From positions 1 to 33,918 of the forward strand of contig JAHBYM010000016.1 in the NCBI GenBank assembly GCA_019635975.1: a stretch of 33,918 nt of DNA, read 5' to 3'. Position 1 is the first letter of the stretch; every line of letters starts with the position of its first letter. Under the pieces are notes generated by a model. That model did not search any database. It saw only the letters and a list, made by a program, of their open reading frames with translations, and was not told where the DNA came from. This stretch comes from Parvibaculum sp. (lineage in GTDB: Bacteria; Pseudomonadota; Alphaproteobacteria; Parvibaculales; Parvibaculaceae). The translations under genes and the position numbers were made by a program. Shown one piece after another: positions 1 to 7,646 of the stretch.

Positions 1-47
1 TGAATTCAAAAGCAGGCTCACGTCCTCTGGTGTTGGAAGGGCCGCTA

Positions 48-851
48 ATGGCAGGCCGCAAAGGTCTTGTCATGGGTGTGGCAAATGATCATTCCATCGC
101 CTGGGGCATTGCACGCATGCTGGGCGCGCATGGCGCAGAAATGGCTTTCACCTATCAAGGCGAAAGCTTTGGCCGCCGGGTGAAGCCGCTTGCCGAAAGC
201 GCAGGCTCAAAAATCCTGCTGCCCTGCGATGTGACAGACGGTGCCTCGATGGACCGCGTGTTTGAAACGCTGGAAAAGGAATGGGGCACGCTTGATTTCG
301 TGGTGCATGCCATTGCCTATTCCGACAAGAACGAGCTCAAGGGCCGCTATGTCGACACGTCGCGGGAAAACTTCCTGCGGACGATGGATATTTCCTGCTT
401 CTCGTTCACCGATGTGGCGCGGCGCGCGGCAAAGCTGATGACGCGGGGCGGCGCGATGGTGACGCTGACCTATGGCGGTTCAACGCGGGTGATGCCCAAC
501 TACAATGTGATGGGCGTCGCCAAGGCCGCACTCGAAGCCAGCGTGCGCTATCTCGCGGTCGATCTCGGCCGGCACGGCATTCGCGTCAATGCGATTTCGG
601 CCGGACCGATGCGGACGCTGGCGGGCTCTGCGGTGGGCGATGCGCGCTATGTGTTCAAGTGGAACAAGACGCATGCGCCGATCAAGGAATCGATCGAGCT
701 CGACCATGTGGGCGGCGCGGGGCTCTATCTCCTCTCCGATCTTTCCGAGCGCGTGTCGGGCGAAGTGCATCATGTCGATGGCGGCTTCAACATCATCGGC
801 ATGCCGCGGGCGGAAGAGCTGAAGGCGCAGATGGAGAGCGGCGAGAGCTAG
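48..851 (+). CDS. fabI: Enoyl-[acyl-carrier-protein] reductase (NADH), FabI
   Basis: Reduces trans-2-enoyl-ACP to acyl-ACP in the last step of each cytoplasmic fatty-acid elongation cycle. The 267-residue product has the normal FabI length. The N-terminal nucleotide-binding loop reads GLVMGVANDHSIAWG, and the catalytic pair is Tyr142 and Tyr152-x6-Lys159, inside a segment typical of alphaproteobacterial FabI (TLTYGGSTRVMPNYNVMG). I chose ATG 48 because GGAAGG lies 7 nt upstream; an in-frame GTG at 30 would add six residues. The stop overlaps the convergent tetR stop by 3 nt. Upstream context lies outside the window, so whether it belongs to a fab operon cannot be seen. Confidence 0.95.
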   Translation: MAGRKGLVMGVANDHSIAWGIARMLGAHGAEMAFTYQGESFGRRVKPLAESAGSKILLPCDVTDGASMDRVFETLEKEWGTLDFVVHAIAYSDKNELKGRYVDTSRENFLRTMDISCFSFTDVARRAAKLMTRGGAMVTLTYGGSTRVMPNYNVMGVAKAALEASVRYLAVDLGRHGIRVNAISAGPMRTLAGSAVGDARYVFKWNKTHAPIKESIELDHVGGAGLYLLSDLSERVSGEVHHVDGGFNIIGMPRAEELKAQMESGES

Positions 852-1432
852 GCGCGCAGGGCCTCGAACAATTCGCGCACGGCTTTTTTCATGCGTTGAA
901 GATGTCGCGCGCCGCCGGCATTTGCAGCCCATAATACGCCGGCATTCATCGCGCCGTTGAGCAGCACCGCCAGTTCCTCGGCGCCGATCGGGCGGATCGC
1001 GCGGGCCTTTACCGCCGCCTCGACGCCGATCATCAATTCGCCGAAACCATGCATCCGGTCGAGCGCGTTCCAGCGCTCCCAGCCGAGCACGGCGGGCGCC
1101 TCGACAATCAGGATGCGGTTCACATCGGGTTTCGCCGTGTGATCGAGCCAGGCGAGCGAGCCGGCGACGAGGCCCTCGAAGGGCGGCACGTCTTCACCGG
1201 TCACGCCGGAAATTTCGGCGACCGCCTCTTCGTGCAGCGCGACGCAGACGGCCTCGAAGAGCGCCGCCTTGTCCTTGAAATGGTGGTAGAGCGCGCCGCG
1301 CGTGACGCCGGCCTTTTCGAGAATCTCTTCAGTGGAAGTGGCGGCATAGCCCTGGCGGGCGAAGAGACGCCGCGCGGCCGACACAAGCTGCGCCCTTGTT
1401 TTCTGCGCTTTCTTTTCCCTGACGCCCGCCAC
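848..1432 (-). CDS. TetR/AcrR-family transcriptional regulator
   Basis: A 194-residue one-component regulator. An N-terminal helix-turn-helix occupies roughly residues 10-57 (ARRLFARQGYAATSTEEILEKAG, then VTRGALYHHFKDK), which is the TetR DNA-recognition signature. The remaining helical part is the variable ligand-binding and dimerisation domain, so the inducer cannot be read. The start is GTG at 1432. The gene is divergent from a VOC-fold protein gene, and the shared 102-bp intergenic region carries palindromic operator candidates, so self-regulation and control of the VOC gene is the natural inference. Its 3' end overlaps the convergent fabI. Confidence 0.9.
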   Translation of the reverse strand: MAGVREKKAQKTRAQLVSAARRLFARQGYAATSTEEILEKAGVTRGALYHHFKDKAALFEAVCVALHEEAVAEISGVTGEDVPPFEGLVAGSLAWLDHTAKPDVNRILIVEAPAVLGWERWNALDRMHGFGELMIGVEAAVKARAIRPIGAEELAVLLNGAMNAGVLWAANAGGARHLQRMKKAVRELFEALRA

Positions 1433-1456
1433 GATCTCGCCCCCGCTTGCCGCCTA

Positions 1457-1507
1457 TTGACATACTAGCAGTCTGTTTTCTATATTTCAAATACAGACTA
1501 TCTGTAT
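1457..1507 (+). promoter_or_regulatory. Promoter and two operator-like palindromes between tetR and the VOC gene
   Basis: On the plus strand, TTGACA (1457-1462) and TATATT (1481-1486) are separated by 18 bp and point at the VOC gene. A perfect palindrome, ATACAGA-CTA-TCTGTAT, covers 1491-1507 at the expected transcription start. A degenerate second copy (about 11 of 17 positions identical) covers 1462-1478 inside the promoter spacer. Two such sites over a promoter beside a divergent TetR gene fit repressor operators. Function is inferred. Confidence 0.65.
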
Positions 1508-1534
1508 GTTAAATTCCTGCGAAGGAGAAAGCCC

Positions 1535-1951
1535 ATGCGTTTCGTGGACCGCTATCCAATCATCGTGACGCCGTCCTTGCATGAATGCGCCGCGTTCTGG
1601 GAGAGGCATCTCGGTTTCGAGACAGTGTTTTCCTCAAGCTGGTTCGTGCTTCTTTTCGGGGAAGACGGCTCCGCAAGCCTCGCCTTCATGTCGCCCGACC
1701 ACCCCTCGGCGCCGCCCGGCCCGGAGATTTTTTCCGGCAAGGGCATGTGCTTCGAATTGCAGGTCGAGGATGCGAAGGCGGCGCACGCGGCATTGGCGGC
1801 GCGTGGGCTGCCCATATCGCTGCCGCTGACCGACGAGCCTTTCGGCCAGCGCCGTTTCGGCTTTCACGATCCCTCCGGGCTCTGGGTCGATGTGGTGGAG
1901 CAGATCGAGCCCGCCGCAGGTTTCTGGGACAGATATATGATGGCGGGCTAG
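1535..1951 (+). CDS. VOC-superfamily (glyoxalase/bleomycin-resistance fold) protein
   Basis: A 138-residue protein with the beta-alpha-beta-beta-beta pattern of the vicinal oxygen chelate fold. The N-terminal half contains the SLHECAAFWERHLGFE helix. The C-terminal half ends with FGFHDPSGLWVDVVEQ, where the final acidic residue sits at the usual metal-ligand position. Substrate cannot be inferred: the family includes glyoxalases, dioxygenases and antibiotic-binding proteins. AAGGAG lies 7 nt before ATG 1535. It is divergent from tetR with palindromes over its promoter, so it is probably the regulator's main target, perhaps handling the compound the regulator senses. Confidence 0.85.
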   Translation: MRFVDRYPIIVTPSLHECAAFWERHLGFETVFSSSWFVLLFGEDGSASLAFMSPDHPSAPPGPEIFSGKGMCFELQVEDAKAAHAALAARGLPISLPLTDEPFGQRRFGFHDPSGLWVDVVEQIEPAAGFWDRYMMAG

Positions 1952-1961
1952 CGGCGGGTCA

Positions 1962-2006
1962 TTGTAACTAAAATTAGTTGCATACTGGCCGCAGCTGTCA
2001 TAGACT
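1962..2006 (+). promoter_or_regulatory. Candidate hicAB promoter with inverted-repeat operator
   Basis: A perfect inverted repeat AACTAA-AA-TTAGTT lies at 1966-1979. It overlaps a modest promoter candidate, TTGCAT (1978-1983), 17 bp, TAGACT (2001-2006). HicB antitoxins generally autorepress by binding palindromes at their own promoter, so this is the likely operator. The AT-rich patch stands out from the high-GC surroundings. Confidence 0.45.
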
Positions 2007-2034
2007 TGCGCCAGCGACGGAGAGGCCTGACGGC

Positions 2035-2289
2035 GTGACACGCAAGGACAAGCTGATCGCCCGGCTGAAAGCCCGGCCCAGGGATTTCACATGGGACGAG
2101 CTTGTGCGGCTTCTGGAAAGCCTCGGCTACAAGGAACATCGAACCGGCAAGACCGGTGGATCGCGCCGGCGTTTTGTGCATCGCGACGCACCGGCGATCA
2201 GTCTGCACAAACCTCATCCGGGCAATGTCGTGAAGATGTATGCGGTCGATGAGGTAATACGTGTGCTGACGGAGGAAGGCCTGATATGA
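2035..2289 (+). CDS. hicA: HicA-type mRNA interferase toxin
   Basis: A small basic protein of 84 residues with the HicA double-stranded-RNA-binding-like fold: FTWDELVRLLESLGY, then GGSRRRFVHRDAP, then LHKPHPGNVVKMYAVDEVI. HicA toxins cleave mRNA and are neutralised by HicB. Canonical HicA has a catalytic His straight after G-S (GSHH). Here that position is Arg, as in a second subgroup with GSRxRF, and histidines occur instead in FVH and LHKPH. The start is GTG 2035, with GGAGAGG 9 nt upstream. The last 4 nt overlap hicB (ATGA), so the two are translationally coupled. Confidence 0.85.
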   Translation: MTRKDKLIARLKARPRDFTWDELVRLLESLGYKEHRTGKTGGSRRRFVHRDAPAISLHKPHPGNVVKMYAVDEVIRVLTEEGLI

Positions 2290-2636
2290 GCGACATCATG
2301 GAGTACAAGGGCTATTTCGGGTCCGTTCGATACAGCGATGACGACGAAGTGCTGCACGGCAAGATTGAATTCATTCGCGATCTCGTGACCTATGAAAGCC
2401 GCGATGCGAAGGGCCTCAAGCGCGCGTTCAGGGAAGCGGTCGACGATTACATCGCACTCTGCACGGAAACGGGGCGCGCGCCCGATACGCCGCTCAAGGG
2501 CAGCTTCAATGTGCGGACCGGGCCCGAACTCCACCGCAAAGCGATGATCCTCGCGCGGCGGCGCGACACCAATCTCAACAGCGTCGTCACGGAAGCGCTG
2601 AAGACCTATCTGGAGCACGAAGAAAAAGCGGGCTAG
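2286..2636 (+). CDS. hicB: HicB-family antitoxin
   Basis: A 116-residue partner of the upstream toxin. The N-terminal half (EYKGYFGSVRYSDDDEVLHGKI and on to about residue 70) is the degraded RNase-H-like HicB fold that binds HicA. The C-terminal part, GSFNVRTGPELHRKAMILARRRDTNLNSVV in overlapping pieces, is a ribbon-helix-helix DNA-binding domain that would allow autorepression. GGAGG/AAGG precedes ATG 2286; an in-frame ATG four codons later is an alternative. The stop overlaps by 3 nt the stop of the convergent DUF4893 gene. Confidence 0.87.
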   Translation: MSDIMEYKGYFGSVRYSDDDEVLHGKIEFIRDLVTYESRDAKGLKRAFREAVDDYIALCTETGRAPDTPLKGSFNVRTGPELHRKAMILARRRDTNLNSVVTEALKTYLEHEEKAG

Positions 2637-3250
2637 CGGCGCTTCATCTCCAGCACGTTGAAGGTCGATTCGAGTGCCGGCCAGGGGAAGACGATGCGGG
2701 CGCGGCCGTCTTCGAGAAGTGCGGCGATTGCCGGCTGGTCGATCATCTGCGGATCGATGATGCCGCCTTCGGGGCCGGAATAGGCGCGGATCGGGCCGGA
2801 GTGACCTTCGTTCGGCGCGGCGAGCAGCACCCAGGTTTTCTCGTCGCGCGGATAGAAGTAGCCGGACTGGCGCTGCGAGCCCGTCAGCTTTTCGAAAAAG
2901 AGGCGGCCGTCCTTTTCGACGATTTCGCAGCGGAACCAGCCATAGACGACGAAGCCGGCGAAAGGTCCGCCCGCCTTGATCGTGCGGCAGTACCACCGGC
3001 CCTTCAGTTTTTCGGCGTCGGCGGGGGCGAGCGTTCCTTCCATCACGCTCACAAGTTCATTGTAGGCGCCGTGCTCCTCGCCCGCGACGCGGGATTCCAT
3101 CATGCCTTGCGTGACGGCGTCTTCGTAGCGCGCGAGGCGGTCGCGATCATGCGCGGTGACATGGGCCTCCCAGCCGGACGGTGCGGCTTCGTCGGCGAAG
3201 GCGGGCGCGATCCAGAAGAGAGCGGCAAAAAGGGCGGCGATGCGGCGCAT
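2633..3250 (-). CDS. DUF4893-domain secreted protein
   Basis: A 205-residue protein that starts with a clear signal peptide (MRRIAALFAALFWIAPAFA, cleavage after AFA), so it is predicted to be periplasmic. The mature part matches what I remember of the alphaproteobacterial DUF4893 family: a DRDRLARYEDA helix, GRWYCRTIK, YGWFRCEI, EKLTGSQRQSGYFY and a C-terminal RIVFPWPALESTFNVLEM. No function is known to me. Two cysteines in the CRT and FRC motifs could form a disulfide. ATG 3250 is chosen for the signal peptide and the GGGAG 7 nt upstream. It follows pnp but is separated from it by a terminator, so it probably has its own promoter. Confidence 0.8.
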   Translation of the reverse strand: MRRIAALFAALFWIAPAFADEAAPSGWEAHVTAHDRDRLARYEDAVTQGMMESRVAGEEHGAYNELVSVMEGTLAPADAEKLKGRWYCRTIKAGGPFAGFVVYGWFRCEIVEKDGRLFFEKLTGSQRQSGYFYPRDEKTWVLLAAPNEGHSGPIRAYSGPEGGIIDPQMIDQPAIAALLEDGRARIVFPWPALESTFNVLEMKRR

Positions 3251-3261
3251 GGATGTCTCCC

Positions 3262-3293
3262 AAAAGAAAACGGGGCCGGCTTGAGCCGACCCC
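3262..3293 (-). terminator. Rho-independent terminator after pnp
   Basis: Read on the minus strand, a 10-bp stem GGGGTCGGCT/AGCCGGCCCC (3272-3281 with 3284-3293, one G-U pair) is followed by GTTTTCTTTT. It begins 28 nt after the pnp stop and ends just before the DUF4893 ribosome-binding site. Confidence 0.85.
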
Positions 3294-3321
3294 GCGATCC
3301 TAGCCGCAATCACGGCAAGCG

Positions 3322-5505
3322 TCAGTCGCGTTCGCGACGGCGTCCGCGGCCGCCACCGCCGCCTTCGCGGCGCGGCTGCTCGGCGGGTTCGTTTTCGTAG
3401 ACGATCTCTTCGCCCGTCTCCTGGTTCACATGCTTCATCGACAGGCGGACCTTGCCGCGGTCGTCGAAACCCAGAAGCTTGACCTTGACCTTGTCGCCTT
3501 CCTTGACGACGTCGGAGACCTGTTCGACGCGGGTCGGCGCCATTTGCGAGATGTGCACCAGCCCGTCGCGCGGGCCGAAGAAGTTGACGAAGGCGCCGAA
3601 ATCGACCGCCTTCACAACCGTGCCTTCGTAGATCTTGCCGACTTCCGGCTCGGCAACGATGCCCTGGATCCAGGCAATCGCCTTGCGGATCGCTTCGCCG
3701 TCGGAGGAGGCAACCTTGATCGTGCCGTCGTCGGAAATGTCGATCTTGGCGCCGGTCTTTTCGACGATCTCGCGCACCACCTTGCCGCCCGTGCCGATAA
3801 CTTCACGGATCTTGTCGGTCGGCACGTTGATGACTTCGATGCGCGGCGCATGCTCGCCCATTTCGGGGCGGGCGGTGTCGAGCGCTTTTGCCATCTCACC
3901 GAGGATATGGATGCGGCCGCCCTTTGCCTGGGCGAGCGCCTGCTTCATGATGCCTTCGGTGATGCCGGCGATCTTGATGTCCATCTGCAGCGAGGTCACG
4001 CCTTCTGACGTGCCCGCCACCTTGAAGTCCATGTCGCCGAGGTGATCCTCGTCGCCGAGAATGTCGGAGAGCACCGCAAAGCGCTCGCCTTCGAGAATCA
4101 GGCCCATGGCGATGCCCGCCACCGCACGCTTGACCGGCACACCGGCATCCATCATCGCCAGCGACGAACCGCAAACGGTCGCCATGGACGAGGAGCCGTT
4201 CGATTCGGTGATTTCCGAGACGAGACGGATCGTGTAGGGGAACTCGTTCTTGGGCGGCAGCACGGCGCGCAGCGCCCGCCAGGCGAGCTTGCCGTGGCCG
4301 ACTTCGCGGCGGCCGGTGAAGCCGACGCGGCCCGTCTCGCCGACCGAGAAGGGCGGGAAGTTGTAGTGCAGCAGGAAGTTTTCCTTGTAGGTGCCCTCCA
4401 GCGCGTCGATGAACTGTTCATCGTCGCCGGTGCCGAGCGTCGCGACCACAAGCGCCTGCGTTTCGCCGCGCGTGAAAAGCGCCGAACCGTGGGTGCGCGG
4501 CAGGAGGCCGACCTGCGAGACGATCGGGCGCACCGTTTCGAGGTCGCGGCCGTCGATGCGGCTCTTGGTATCGAGGATCGAATTGCGGACGATGTCGCTT
4601 TCGATTTCCTTGAAGACACCGCCGATTTCCGTTTCCGGCACGGCGTTCTCGTCGTCGGGATTGCAGAAGGTGGACTTCGCCTTGTCCTTGGCCTTCGAGA
4701 TCGCTTCGTGGCGCTGGCCCTTGTCGCGGATGCCATAGGCGGCGCGCAGATCGCCTTCGACCAGCGAACGCACCTTGGCGACAAGCGCCGAGTTGTCCTT
4801 GACGTCGATGGCGCGGGGTTCTTTCGCACATTTCTCGGCCAGGCGAATGATCATGTCGATCACCGGCTGGAAATGCTTGTGACCGTGCATCACGGCGCCG
4901 AGCATGATGTCCTCGGACAGCTCTTTCGCTTCCGACTCCACCATCATCACGGCGTCCGCCGTGCCGGCGACGACGAGATCGAGATCGCTTTCGATCATTT
5001 CGTCGATCATCGGGTTGAGCTTGTACTCACCGCCGATATAGCCGACGCGGGCGGCGGCGATGGGACCCATGAAGGGCAGACCCGAAATCGTCAGCGCGGC
5101 CGACACGGCGACCATCGCGACGATGTCGGGATCGTTTTCCATGTCGTGGCTGAGCACGGTCGCGATGACCTGCGTTTCGTTCTTGAAGCCCTTGATGAAG
5201 AGCGGGCGGATCGGACGGTCGATCAGACGCGAGACCAGCGTTTCCTTTTCGCTCGGACGGCCTTCGCGCTTGAAGAAACCGCCGGGAATCTTGCCCGCGG
5301 CATAGGTCTTTTCCTGGTAGTTGACGGTCAGGGGGAAGAAGTCGAGCCCGGGCTTGGGCTTGCGTTCGCCGACAACGGTGGCGAGCACCGTCGTTTCACC
5401 ATAGGTTGCGAGCACCGCACCGTCGGCCTGGCGGGCGATCTTGCCCGTTTCGAGGATGAGCGGACGGCCGCCCCAATCGATTTCTTCGCGTGTAATTTCA
5501 AACAT
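3322..5505 (-). CDS. pnp: Polyribonucleotide nucleotidyltransferase (PNPase)
   Basis: A 727-residue phosphorolytic 3'-5' exoribonuclease and degradosome component. Order of domains: first RNase PH-like domain (about 12-145), helical linker domain (about 150-235), second catalytic RNase PH domain (about 325-460), KH (about 553-612, GTGG loop at 572-575), S1 (about 622-693) and an Arg/Gly-rich tail. The phosphate-binding loop [10 protein letters not shown] is present, and Asp487 and Asp493 correspond to the E. coli catalytic Asp486 and Asp492. ATG 5505 gives the normal N-terminus ([13 protein letters not shown]), with AGGAAA upstream. It lies downstream of rpsO after a 324-nt spacer. Confidence 0.97.
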   Translation of the reverse strand: MFEITREEIDWGGRPLILETGKIARQADGAVLATYGETTVLATVVGERKPKPGLDFFPLTVNYQEKTYAAGKIPGGFFKREGRPSEKETLVSRLIDRPIRPLFIKGFKNETQVIATVLSHDMENDPDIVAMVAVSAALTISGLPFMGPIAAARVGYIGGEYKLNPMIDEMIESDLDLVVAGTADAVMMVESEAKELSEDIMLGAVMHGHKHFQPVIDMIIRLAEKCAKEPRAIDVKDNSALVAKVRSLVEGDLRAAYGIRDKGQRHEAISKAKDKAKSTFCNPDDENAVPETEIGGVFKEIESDIVRNSILDTKSRIDGRDLETVRPIVSQVGLLPRTHGSALFTRGETQALVVATLGTGDDEQFIDALEGTYKENFLLHYNFPPFSVGETGRVGFTGRREVGHGKLAWRALRAVLPPKNEFPYTIRLVSEITESNGSSSMATVCGSSLAMMDAGVPVKRAVAGIAMGLILEGERFAVLSDILGDEDHLGDMDFKVAGTSEGVTSLQMDIKIAGITEGIMKQALAQAKGGRIHILGEMAKALDTARPEMGEHAPRIEVINVPTDKIREVIGTGGKVVREIVEKTGAKIDISDDGTIKVASSDGEAIRKAIAWIQGIVAEPEVGKIYEGTVVKAVDFGAFVNFFGPRDGLVHISQMAPTRVEQVSDVVKEGDKVKVKLLGFDDRGKVRLSMKHVNQETGEEIVYENEPAEQPRREGGGGGRGRRRERD

Positions 5506-5829
5506 ATCGGTTTCCTGTTCCGCGCCGCCGCTCATCATGCGTTCATTTCCACCATCATGCGGCGGGCGCTTTCTGTGCCGCCTTCCGGGCGGCCGGACAA
5601 ACTGGATGACTGACGCGGCGTGCGCGAACCCTGCGCTACGCGAACCCGACGCAGGACCGGACGCCACGAGACGAAGGCGAAAGGTCCAGCCGCTTCACAG
5701 TCATCCGCTAACGGACGATTGTCTCTTTTCGAAGCCCCCACAAAAGCACACGCCCGCCCTTCGGGTCCGGAGACCGTTCGGGCAGGCGCCGCGCCTTGCA
5801 AGACCGATGGGGCGATAGAACGCACCCCG
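5506..5829 (-). other. rpsO-pnp intergenic region
   Basis: A 324-nt spacer with no convincing gene. It contains the hairpin listed at 5742-5788 and a smaller stem GCCGCC/GGCGGC about 70 nt before the pnp start. In enterobacteria the pnp leader is a site of RNase III processing and PNPase autocontrol. The length and structured character here would suit a similar role, but no sequence homology can be claimed. I could not pick a convincing pnp promoter. Confidence 0.5.
5742..5788 (-). terminator. Terminator-like hairpin between rpsO and pnp
   Basis: On the minus strand, CGCCTGCCC (5780-5788) pairs with GGGCGGGCG (5751-5759), nine pairs with one G-U. The 20-nt loop itself holds a GGTC/GACC mini-stem. 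The tail is TGTGCTTTTG, a weak U-tract. It could act as a partial terminator or a processing site. Confidence 0.45.
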
Positions 5830-6099
5830 TTACCGCCGGATCCCCAGACGGGCGATCAGCTTTTCATAACGCGCCTGGTCCTTCTTCTTGACATAGTCGA
5901 GAAGGCTGCGGCGCTGGCTCACCATCTTCAACAGACCGCGACGCGAATGGTTGTCCTTCGCGTGGCCCCTGAAATGTTCGGTGAGGTTGACGATGCGCTC
6001 GGTGAGGATGGCGACCTGTACCTCGGGCGAACCCGTGTCGCCGTCCTTGCCGGCAAATTCCTTGATCAGCTCGGCCTTGCGTTCCGGCGTAATCGACAT
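5830..6099 (-). CDS. rpsO: 30S ribosomal protein S15
   Basis: An 89-residue primary 16S rRNA-binding protein of the small subunit. The whole length matches the S15 family, including [35 protein letters not shown] and the C-terminal [12 protein letters not shown]. The start is ATG 6099, with AGGAG overlapping the truB stop (CATAGGAGAT). The gap to truB is 9 nt, so the two are co-transcribed. The truB-rpsO-pnp order is widely conserved. Confidence 0.97.
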   Translation of the reverse strand: MSITPERKAELIKEFAGKDGDTGSPEVQVAILTERIVNLTEHFRGHAKDNHSRRGLLKMVSQRRSLLDYVKKKDQARYEKLIARLGIRR

Positions 6100-6108
6100 C
6101 GGTATCTC

Positions 6109-7032
6109 CTATGATGCGAGATTGAACACGCGCACGGGACGAAGCTCGCCTTTCTCGTATTCGGTGAGCGCCACCGGGTCTCCCCGATGGGTCGCCAGAA
6201 CCGATCCGGAAAGGATGGGTGCGTCGCGCCCGCGCAACAAAACCCCCTGACCCTGTTTCAGTCGGGCCGCATCCTCGCCGCTCACGGCCAGTGCCGGGAT
6301 GTCGTCCAGCGCGGTCTCAAGCGGCAGCAAATGGGCCCCAAGGTCGGGAGCGGGCGCAATATGGCCCAAGGCGCAGAGTTTATCCAGCGGAATTGCCAAC
6401 GCCTCGGCAAAGGGGCCGTGACGGGTCCGCCTGAGGGCCGAAACATGGCCGACGGTGCCGAGCGCCAGCGCCAGATCGCGGGCCAGCGAGCGGACGTAAG
6501 TGCCTTTACTACAAAGGATTTCGAGCTCCGCATGGTCCGCATCGGGCAGGCCCAGCATGCGGAATTCGTGGATCGTGACCGGCCGGGGCTTCATTTCGAC
6601 CGTCTCGCCGGCCCGGGCCCGCGCATAGGCCCGCTCGCCATCGATCTTGATGGCCGAAAAGGCCGGCGGGACCTGCTCGATCGGGCCGGTGAAGCGGGGC
6701 AGCAGGGCCTCGATCTCGGCGGCGGAGGGCCGGACGGGGCTTGTTGCTGTGACCTCGCCCTCGGCGTCGTCGGTGGCGGTCGCCTGGCCGAAGCGGACGG
6801 TAAAGCGGTAGCCCTTGGCGGCGCCGATGATGAAGGGGACGGTCTTCGTCGCCTCGCCGAGCGCCACGGGCAGGATGCCGGTCGCCAGCGGGTCGAGGGT
6901 TCCGGCGTGGCCGGCCTTGCGCGCATTGAAGAGGCGGCGGACGCGATTGACGACGTCGGAGGATGTCGGGCCGGACGGCTTGTCGACAATCACCCAGCCC
7001 GTAACCGCCTCGCCCGATTTGCGGCGGGACAT
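6109..7032 (-). CDS. truB: tRNA pseudouridine(55) synthase
   Basis: A 307-residue enzyme that makes pseudouridine 55 in the T-loop of tRNAs. The catalytic aspartate is Asp47 in GHAGTLDPLATGILPVALG. Further conserved blocks are VDKPSGPTSSDVV near the N-terminus, PPAFSAIKIDGERAY, and CSKGTYVRSLARDL. The C-terminal TruB domain (about 245-305) is present. ATG 7032 is favoured over upstream starts because it gives the family N-terminus and lies 4 nt after the rbfA stop, which fits translational coupling. Confidence 0.96.
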   Translation of the reverse strand: MSRRKSGEAVTGWVIVDKPSGPTSSDVVNRVRRLFNARKAGHAGTLDPLATGILPVALGEATKTVPFIIGAAKGYRFTVRFGQATATDDAEGEVTATSPVRPSAAEIEALLPRFTGPIEQVPPAFSAIKIDGERAYARARAGETVEMKPRPVTIHEFRMLGLPDADHAELEILCSKGTYVRSLARDLALALGTVGHVSALRRTRHGPFAEALAIPLDKLCALGHIAPAPDLGAHLLPLETALDDIPALAVSGEDAARLKQGQGVLLRGRDAPILSGSVLATHRGDPVALTEYEKGELRPVRVFNLAS

Positions 7033-7036
7033 TGTC

Positions 7037-7483
7037 TCAATCCTCTTCTTCGGACTTTGGCAGATCGCGCGCGACATGACCTTCCTTGTCGTGCGCGAGA
7101 TCGCGCGCGACGGGGGGCGAGTGCAGCAGGCGGTCAATTTCGCTGGCCTTGTCGTAGGAGGTGTCGGGCTCGAAGGTGAGGTCGGGCATGAACTTGAAGG
7201 TGACTTCGCGCGAGAGCTGGCCGCGCAGGTAAGCGCGCACGCGCGTCAGCGCGGCGGCGAGCGCCACGGCATCGCCCGCCCCGAGCGGCGCGACGAAGCA
7301 GGTCGCATGACGCAGGTCAGGGCTCATGCGCACTTCGGTGACCGAAAATGTGCGCTCGATCAATTCGGGATCGCGGATCGTGCCGCGCGCGACGATGTCG
7401 GCAAGGGCGCGACGCACCAGCTCGCCGGCGCGGAGCTGGCGCTGGCTCGGACCTTTCGAGGCGTGTGTGTGTTTTCTGGCCAT
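7037..7483 (-). CDS. rbfA: 30S ribosome-binding factor A
   Basis: A 148-residue late 30S assembly factor. The KH-like fold is recognisable from SQRQLRAGELVRRALADIV, the VTEVRMSPDLRHATCFVAPLG strand region and FKFMPDLTFEPDTSYDKASEIDRLL. An acidic extension of about 25 residues ends in KSEEED. The start is ATG 7483. It lies between infB and truB, with the double-hairpin element filling most of the 160-nt spacer to infB. Confidence 0.95.
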   Translation of the reverse strand: MARKHTHASKGPSQRQLRAGELVRRALADIVARGTIRDPELIERTFSVTEVRMSPDLRHATCFVAPLGAGDAVALAAALTRVRAYLRGQLSREVTFKFMPDLTFEPDTSYDKASEIDRLLHSPPVARDLAHDKEGHVARDLPKSEEED

Positions 7484-7541
7484 GACGGCGTCTTTCTATC
7501 GCTCCCGGCAGCCGCGCCGGGGCGGGTGGCGGCCTCGCGCA

Positions 7542-7646
7542 CTGGAGCACGGGCCGATTCAGCTTGAACGGATCACGCTCCAGATTTTTTGTTTTGTCGC
7601 ATTTTCCACGGTCAACCGGAAATCCACTTGACCGGAAAATGCTCTA
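7542..7646 (-). repeat. Double-hairpin intergenic repeat element, copy A (after infB)
   Basis: On the minus strand the element begins with the infB stop codon, TAGAGC. Hairpin 1 (7599-7642) is GCATTTTCCGGTCAA pairing with TTGACCG-TG-GAAAATGC, a 2-nt bulge, with loop core GTGGA and CCGG. An A-rich linker (7584-7598) follows. Hairpin 2 (7542-7583) pairs CTGGAGCGTGATCCGTTCA with an imperfect complement. No U-tract follows either hairpin. The same architecture occurs at 14049-14150. It resembles abundant Hyphomicrobiales intergenic palindromes containing GAAAAGTGGGAACCGG, as I remember them. Confidence 0.8.

Noticed and set aside
1..2636. Prophage or integrative element at the mixed-strand left end
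   Set aside because: No integrase, tRNA target, direct repeats or phage genes; hicAB and a VOC/TetR pair alone do not support it.
4042..5613. Long plus-strand open frame antisense to pnp
   Set aside because: It is the complementary-frame shadow of a high-GC gene; composition is Arg/Asp/His-biased, there is no family resemblance and PNPase fills the other strand.
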